The position numbers and the translations under genes are program-made. The notes under the pieces are model-generated. The model saw only the letters and a program-made list of their open reading frames with translations. It did no database searches and was not told the origin of the DNA. From NCBI RefSeq assembly GCF_004217665.1, contig NZ_RXIU01000003.1:1-56643 (forward strand): 56,643 nt of DNA. The letters are read 5' to 3'. Within the stretch, counting starts at the first letter, position 1. Each line of letters opens with the position of its first letter. The DNA comes from Candidatus Magnetaquicoccus inordinatus (GTDB lineage: Bacteria > Pseudomonadota > Magnetococcia > Magnetococcales > Magnetaquicoccaceae). Shown one piece after another: positions 53,301 to 56,643 of the stretch.

Positions 53301-53371
53301 GCAGGAGCGATGGTTTGGGAGATCCGCGTGATCGTGCTCTGTTTTGTAAGGAGTCAGCAGCGGAGGAATAG
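50369..53371 (+). CDS. KGGVGR-variant ParA-like ATPase with TPR-like C-terminus
   Basis: A 1000-residue protein. Residues 1-330 are a ParA/MinD-like P-loop ATPase in which the deviant Walker A reads KGGVGRTA (Lys10 to Thr16), the hallmark of the KGGVGR variant. The switch DMDLAAPG (38-45) and Walker B-like LLIDCRTG (about 190) are also present. About 340-640 is an alpha-helical linker; about 650-900 resembles TPR repeats (AETVYGESIERN, EEAKVAALKAIDLSEKDAYV, EEAEAAYRQAVGLE), with further helices to the end. KGGVGR ATPases have been described in comparative genomics as parts of NTP-dependent bacterial conflict systems, where they are thought to sense or assemble effectors. AGGA precedes the start. 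The stretch encoding the TPR part (about 52200-53150) is clearly richer in A+T than the N-terminal half, suggesting domain replacement. Confidence 0.85.
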   Translation: MEIIAFYSFKGGVGRTALLTNLAAYWASLGRVVGLVDMDLAAPGLSYSPLLDPKSLLNPEFSHVGFSDLLAAYYNGRDDKDGLGYFEPDILFHELNPPPEPNPPYQKRFWGNHGRVLVIPAGQVHFRYPPVYELQPLPFPPKGGRPNESMDAMTLRAFAKLFREDMQKFRLPKAADKPEQAARGLDYLLIDCRTGFPELLDLVLGYLADRMILVSGLNEQNLVGLELTLRQLRAERVEEGNYARDLMVVFSPVPVHLYDDPAAIAVLKQGKRVVESHCREKPGYQREEPPKIFTLPYTPRLALSDLPLTFETLEHPYSRVIVEIAESLAPPSLERQIAKVSEQLQRTGVTIAEKSTAPAEELRSGQRSELPERPAFSAGPPAVFAAAPAADLLRLPSWHWPFTISAPNQEQRIRQERDRLLPARSGLTDMVRDAFLDALSGTLSLDKKGKLQLLSAYPDLPRERISEQLELFMAERQDWPALPAGEQEALFEKQYQCRKEWADLLLQPPGEGLRQFLLQPLQNGQALFSSWQEHAPYWFLLARDLRKELNRKNEAWQAIAQGLRVPPDRSAMIELLDLLDSQDQEWNRALLQRASEWVVADQWLQFEVLTREVKPSRERIEEVLEPLLQGKPPKDPWLSLQFAHWIMNNYDLMAIRVEPFLRYSVEKLSSNDNVLFLWGELLFVYLGRFAEAETVYGESIERNTSWSSPWSRLGDLLQATGRCEEAKVAALKAIDLSEKDAYVQSTLGSIYARCFRNYEEAEAAYRQAVGLENNNNWYKLLLGYFLTFYRQRCQEALEILQLHSPEDDSHGTGHVLLYRGLVLLILGQTEAGNACLTKAGDRFYHEGSIYSVFHYTRITLILSPEAISLLPIHHAILNTWRKNAPQFYYLQMTEALLELAESGRWPADRIQKYLLLFEEFTSAIQILYEIGGQRPDLRQTTRAGVAALLADYPQLRQRLKGAAPPEDLIERFRPFAEGRSDGLGDPRDRALFCKESAAEE

Positions 53372-53374
53372 CCA

Positions 53375-53433
53375 TTCTGCAGGCGCCCAGGCAGAGGCTT
53401 GCGGTGGGCTATTGCAGAAAAAATGCGCCTGCA
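53375..53433 (+). terminator. Alternative hairpins after the KGGVGR gene
   Basis: A perfect 9-bp stem TGCAGGCGC (53378-53386)/GCGCCTGCA (53425-53433) competes with TTCTGCA (53375-53381)/TGCAGAA (53413-53419). The sequence after it is AT-rich but lacks a uridine run, so termination is plausible and not certain. Confidence 0.35.
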
Positions 53434-53530
53434 TTTACAATATATGTTAAAACATACAGTAAAACACTATCTTATCCAAAACAACTGCTGAAGTGCTTCA
53501 TGTTCCAATAACTCCATGGAATCGTTAATA

Positions 53531-53573
53531 TCATGATCATCTATTACTCCAACCTATAGAAAGGTGATCATGA
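53531..53573 (+). promoter_or_regulatory. Inverted repeat over the start of the small mobile-element gene
   Basis: TCATGATCA (53531-53539) pairs perfectly with TGATCATGA (53565-53573), which includes the start codon of the small gene at 53570 and the end of its AAAGGTGAT ribosome-binding site. As RNA, a hairpin would hide the start; as DNA, it could be a repressor operator. Confidence 0.45.
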
Positions 53574-53860
53574 ATTACAAAAACAAATATAACACACCCC
53601 TCATCCATCGGCCTCTGAACCTGCTGCCACCTGCTCCGGGAGGGGGAGGCAACAGGGATTGTTGGCGGCTGGCCAATGGTCTGGTCGAGGGTTGCGCCAT
53701 GTGGCGGCAAGCTGCATTTTTGGTGCAGGGGGCGGTTGCGGGGTGCGGTTGTTGTGCTTTTGCCGACAGCCCCTGCCGACAAAAATTGCCAGGAGAGTGG
53801 GCCCTGCCCAGAGAGCATAGGATGGGAAGAGGTCGCAGCGCTGCAGGAGGCAAGCCATGA
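53570..53860 (+). CDS. Small unknown protein coupled to DUF927 gene
   Basis: A 96-residue frame that I do not recognise. In its favour are an AAGG ribosome-binding site 5 bases before the ATG and an ATGA overlap with the DUF927 gene, the arrangement expected of a translated leader gene in a mobile element. The N-terminal 20 residues are Asn/Lys/Tyr-rich, the rest is Gly, Arg and Cys-rich (six Cys, with a CGCC cluster), and no domain is evident. It could be a regulatory or decayed protein. A frame read in the opposite strand (53575-54069) is open too, so coding is not proven. Confidence 0.4.
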   Translation: MNYKNKYNTPLIHRPLNLLPPAPGGGGNRDCWRLANGLVEGCAMWRQAAFLVQGAVAGCGCCAFADSPCRQKLPGEWALPREHRMGRGRSAAGGKP

Positions 53861-55629
53861 ACAGCCACGCTACTGTCGGGGGTGACCCTACCCCTTTGGG
53901 GAGGCCGCAAGAGCGGCAAGCGCCTCTGCAACGACCCTGCTATCGTGTCTATGAGGAGGAGCAGGCTGGCAGAGCGGCAGGGCTCTATTATCATGGTTTC
54001 AAAGAGAGCGAGTCCAGACAAACGCCGGTCGATCTTTTTGTGTGTGGGCCGTTGTATGTGGAGGCGCAACTGAGTGAACTGTCAGGTCTCTCATTTTGTC
54101 GCTTGTTGCGCTTTCGCGACACCACCGGGGTCTGGAAGAGTTATGTCATGCCGATGACCCTCTTGAGTGATCGTGGCGAACAGTTGCGGGCGCAATTGCT
54201 GGATCGTGGCCTGCTGATTGATCTGCACAATCGGGCGCATCTGCAGAGCTATCTGCAAAGCCAGATTCCAAGCAAAAGTCTGAGTCTGGCCAAGCAGGTG
54301 GGCTGGCATCAGCAGAGTTTTGTGTTGCCTGATGAGATCTTTGGCGACCCGGATATCTATTTTCAGGGCAGCCATGGCGCCGCGCAACTCTATGCCTGTT
54401 CCGGCTCGCTGTCGGGTTGGCAAAAGGAGATAGCAACCTATTGTCAGGGCAATCCACTGCTGCTGTTTGCGGTTTCGGCGGCCTTTGCGGGAGTTTTATT
54501 GCGGGCGGTGGGTCGGGATGGTTTTGGTTTTCATTTTGTCGGCGACTCTTCGACCGGCAAAACCACAGCGTTGCGGGTAGCGGCTTCGGTGTGGGGAGGT
54601 CAGGAGTTTCAGCGCAGTTGGCGCGCCACTGGCAATGGTTTGGAGGCGGCGGCAGCACAATTCAATGATGGGCTGATGGTTCTGGATGAGATTGCCGAGG
54701 TCAATCCGCGGGAAGCGGGGAGTATCATCTATGCGCTTTCCAATGGGCGCGGCAAGCAGCGTGCCGATCGACACGGGGAGGCCAAGGAGTTGAGTCGCTG
54801 GCGGGTATTGCTCTTGTCTTCTGGCGAGCGGATGCTGGCTACCTATCTGTCCGATGTGCGCATGGAGCAGCGTGCCGGTCAGGAGGTACGTTTGTTGGAT
54901 GTGCATTGCCATCGGCGCTATGGCATGTTTGATGAGCTGCATGGAATGGCTTCTGGCCGGGAGTTGGCCGATCATCTGCGCGGTGCGGTCAAACGGCATC
55001 ATGGCGAGGCAGGACGGGCCTTTTTACGGGCGTTGCTGGGCTGCAAAGCCGATTGGCCCGCGTTGTATCGTTATGTTTATGAGCGGGGCTGGTCGGAGTT
55101 TGTTTTGCAAGACGGCCTGGAGCAGAGGGCGGCGCAATCGTTTGCCTTGGTGGCGATGGCTGGCGAGTTGGCGACACAGGATTTTGAGCTCTGCGGATGG
55201 GAGCCGGGTGCTGCGTTGCAGGCGGCGGTGACGGTGTACAAAATCTGGCTCAGCAATCGCGGTCGCGGCAACAGTGAGAGCAAGTCGATAATCAGCAAAG
55301 TGTTGGAATTTTTGGATCTGCATGGTGACAGCCGTTTTTCAGCGCTGCAGGGTTCCGATGAGGCGGTACGCAACCGGGCAGGTTGGTATAAGAGTGTCGC
55401 CACTGCCGATGGTGGCAGCGAGCGGCATTTTTTATTTACCTCTGCGGGTTTGCGCGAGGCGCTTGCCGGTTTTGATTTTCGCCGGGCGCTGGCTGTTTTG
55501 GAGCAGAGTCAACTGCTGGTGTGTGCCGATCGTGAGAACAGGCGGGAACGAGCGGATATCTATCGAGTGGGTGGACGTTTGGTGCGTCTCTATACGGTGG
55601 TGCCGAAAGATCTGCACTGTGAGCTGTGA
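53857..55629 (+). CDS. DUF927-family helicase-like ATPase of a mobile element
   Basis: A 590-residue protein of the DUF927 family, found in phages, satellites and integrative elements and probably acting as a replicative helicase. AGGAGG 7 bases upstream supports the ATG at 53857. Residues about 60-190 precede the ATPase (LAKQVGWHQQSFVLPDEIFG is the typical family entry). Walker A is GDSSTGKT (229-236) and Walker B is LMVLDEIAEV (from about 273), followed by the typical ALSNGRGKQRADRHG and WRVLLLSSGE sensor. The C-terminal 150 residues form a DNA-binding-like tail (KVLEFLDLHGDSRFSAL...). No primase or integrase is seen in the window, so the element is partial, decayed or extends beyond the right edge. 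Confidence 0.85.
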   Translation: MNSHATVGGDPTPLGRPQERQAPLQRPCYRVYEEEQAGRAAGLYYHGFKESESRQTPVDLFVCGPLYVEAQLSELSGLSFCRLLRFRDTTGVWKSYVMPMTLLSDRGEQLRAQLLDRGLLIDLHNRAHLQSYLQSQIPSKSLSLAKQVGWHQQSFVLPDEIFGDPDIYFQGSHGAAQLYACSGSLSGWQKEIATYCQGNPLLLFAVSAAFAGVLLRAVGRDGFGFHFVGDSSTGKTTALRVAASVWGGQEFQRSWRATGNGLEAAAAQFNDGLMVLDEIAEVNPREAGSIIYALSNGRGKQRADRHGEAKELSRWRVLLLSSGERMLATYLSDVRMEQRAGQEVRLLDVHCHRRYGMFDELHGMASGRELADHLRGAVKRHHGEAGRAFLRALLGCKADWPALYRYVYERGWSEFVLQDGLEQRAAQSFALVAMAGELATQDFELCGWEPGAALQAAVTVYKIWLSNRGRGNSESKSIISKVLEFLDLHGDSRFSALQGSDEAVRNRAGWYKSVATADGGSERHFLFTSAGLREALAGFDFRRALAVLEQSQLLVCADRENRRERADIYRVGGRLVRLYTVVPKDLHCEL

Positions 55630-55642
55630 GAGATTTGAGGGT

Positions 55643-55730
55643 GTTACGTGTTACGTGAGCAGTCACGGTTTGCGTAACAAAAAAGTCTAACAAAAACCTA
55701 TATGTTACACATGTTATGTGTGTTACGTAT
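55643..55730. repeat. Clustered GTTAC motifs (possible iterons)
   Basis: Within 88 bp downstream of the DUF927 stop, GTTACGT occurs twice with a 7-bp period (55643 and 55650), GTAAC occurs inverted (55672-55678), and three 9-bp direct repeats beginning GTTA(C/T) follow at 55704, 55713 and 55722. Arrays like this beside a helicase gene resemble replication-origin iterons of satellite elements; a transcription regulator site is the alternative. Confidence 0.5.
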
Positions 55731-55734
55731 ATAT

Positions 55735-56643
55735 AGGGCCTCCTCAAAAAGAATAACGCATTGAAACTATACATTAAAATTCGATTATGATAGAATTGTG
55801 TGCATGAATTTCGGCCAAAACAGCCAAAAAGGCGTGCACCTGATGATTCGAGAACGCGACAAAAAGCAGCTTACCTTGCCCGGATTTGAGAGTCCGTTTG
55901 AACGAGGTCTTGATCCGAATAACCGGTGGGTCAAACTGGCAGGGTTGGTTCCCTGGGGTGAGTTTGCGAAGGCATACTACAGCGGCATGAGTGCCGACCA
56001 GGGCACACCAGCCAAACCGGCCCGTTTAATGGTCGGTGCAGTGATCATCAAGCACCGCCAGCGATGGACTGACGAAGAGACTGTTCTGCAGATTCAGGAG
56101 AACCCGTATCTTCAATTCTTTTGCGGTTTTTCCGGCTTCACCCTGGAGCAACCGTTTGCACCTTCTTTGTTTGTCGAGATTCGCAAACGCATGGGCGCGA
56201 CGGTATATGAACAGTTTGAGCAGTCTGTTGCAACGAAGCTATCAGAAATCTTGAAAAAGAAGGACAAAAAGGCGAAACAGCCAGATCGCTCAGACAGAGA
56301 TTCTTCGGAGTCAGGAGATGGATCGACCGAGAGAAAAGCTGCCATTGAGACTGCTGAAACCATTGAACAGACTGGCAAGATCAATGAAATGACGGATGAG
56401 ACAGAAACTTCGGATGCCAAAGATCAGCTTGATAAAGCAAAAGAAACAGTTGGAGAGGAGCCAGAAGCCAAGCCATCCGGCAAGTTGGTCATTGATGCCA
56501 CCGTAGCCGAGCAGGCCATTCGCTATCCGACCGATCTTGGACTGCTCAATGAGGCTCGGGAAGTCAGTGAACGACTGATTGACCGGTTGTTTCCGTTGTC
56601 AGGTTTAGCAAAAAAACCGCGTACATACCGGCTGAAGGCACGT
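55735..56643 (+). mobile_element. Left part of an IS5-type insertion sequence (cut by window end)
   Basis: The transposase gene at 55804 runs to the window end. The element probably starts near 55735-55745 (GGGCCTCCTC), just after the GTTAC array and a TATATATA run; the exact inverted repeat cannot be fixed because the right end is missing. A candidate promoter lies at 55761 (TTGAAA) and 55786 (TATGAT), with a long 19-bp spacer. Confidence 0.5.
55804..56643 (+). CDS. IS5-family (DUF772/DDE) transposase, 3' truncated by window
   Basis: Open for 280 codons to the window edge. The N-terminal DUF772-type domain is clear: LDPNNRWVKLAGLVPWGEFAKAY, GTPAKPARLMVGAVIIKHR and ENPYLQFFCGFSGF, all typical of this transposase group. 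Then comes a long charged linker (about residues 145-215, rich in Lys, Glu, Ser and Asp). The catalytic DDE core begins with LVIDATVAEQAIRYPTDLGLLNEARE, which holds the first catalytic Asp. A second ATG at 55843 (MIRERDK) is an alternative start. The gene lies directly downstream of the mobile-element helicase, so the IS probably interrupts that element. Whether the 3' end is intact is unknown. Confidence 0.85.
   Translation, partial: MNFGQNSQKGVHLMIRERDKKQLTLPGFESPFERGLDPNNRWVKLAGLVPWGEFAKAYYSGMSADQGTPAKPARLMVGAVIIKHRQRWTDEETVLQIQENPYLQFFCGFSGFTLEQPFAPSLFVEIRKRMGATVYEQFEQSVATKLSEILKKKDKKAKQPDRSDRDSSESGDGSTERKAAIETAETIEQTGKINEMTDETETSDAKDQLDKAKETVGEEPEAKPSGKLVIDATVAEQAIRYPTDLGLLNEAREVSERLIDRLFPLSGLAKKPRTYRLKAR

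Noticed and set aside
1-56643. tRNA, rRNA or known riboswitch
   Set aside because: No cloverleaf, rRNA-like stretch or recognisable riboswitch core was seen by eye; a covariance-model scan would be needed to exclude short RNAs.

Overview
The window comes from a Gram-negative, moderately GC-rich bacterium: it encodes a TolC-type outer-membrane factor, a FhaC/ShlB-type outer-membrane barrel, periplasmic adaptors and lipoproteins. Giant LEPR-XLL/DUF4347 exoproteins of this kind are known mainly from marine and freshwater proteobacteria, including magnetotactic Magnetococcales. I suspect such an organism, but no phylogenetic marker gene is present and the assignment is weak.

Layout. (1) 1-2.4 kb: a minus-strand group with an alpha/beta-hydrolase lipoprotein, a SAM methyltransferase and a small unknown protein. 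A MITE-like 143-bp inverted-repeat element sits between the first two, and a decayed partial copy of the hydrolase 3' end lies downstream. (2) 2.8-5.7 kb: an AMIN-TolC fusion. (3) 6.3-29.9 kb: a 7257-residue LEPR-XLL/DUF4347 surface protein followed 12 bp later by a GAF-HlyD inner-membrane adaptor. (4) 30.55-47.35 kb: a tightly coupled operon with successive 4-bp ATGA overlaps. It holds a PqqD-like/M50/HlyD fusion, a truncated SecA-like ATPase, an RND-type periplasmic adaptor, a TpsB with an extra POTRA domain and a 3275-residue TpsA filamentous-haemagglutinin-type exoprotein. (5) 47.6-48.1 kb: a DUF4410-like lipoprotein on the minus strand. (6) 48.56-53.37 kb: a three-gene operon of two unrecognised proteins and a KGGVGR-variant ParA-like ATPase with a TPR-like C-terminus, resembling a bacterial conflict or defence module. 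(7) 53.5 kb to the end: mobile DNA with a DUF927 replicative helicase-like protein, an array of GTTAC motifs and the start of an IS5-type transposase cut by the window edge.

How the genes may work together. Blocks 2-4 hold nearly every part of a type I-like export machine (outer-membrane TolC, three proteins with adaptor domains, a giant RTX-like substrate) but no ABC-transporter ATPase. The only motor is a SecA homologue that keeps the DEAD motor and a short preprotein-binding region and lacks the two-helix finger, helical wing and C-terminal tail. It is translationally coupled to a polytopic M50 site-2-protease-like protein fused to an adaptor domain. My main hypothesis is a SecA-like-powered, M50-gated export/processing system for giant surface proteins, coupled to a two-partner secretion pair. 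A dispersed family of structured repeats (about 150-190 bp, six conserved hairpins with compensatory changes) brackets both exoprotein transcription units, one orientation upstream and the opposite orientation downstream.
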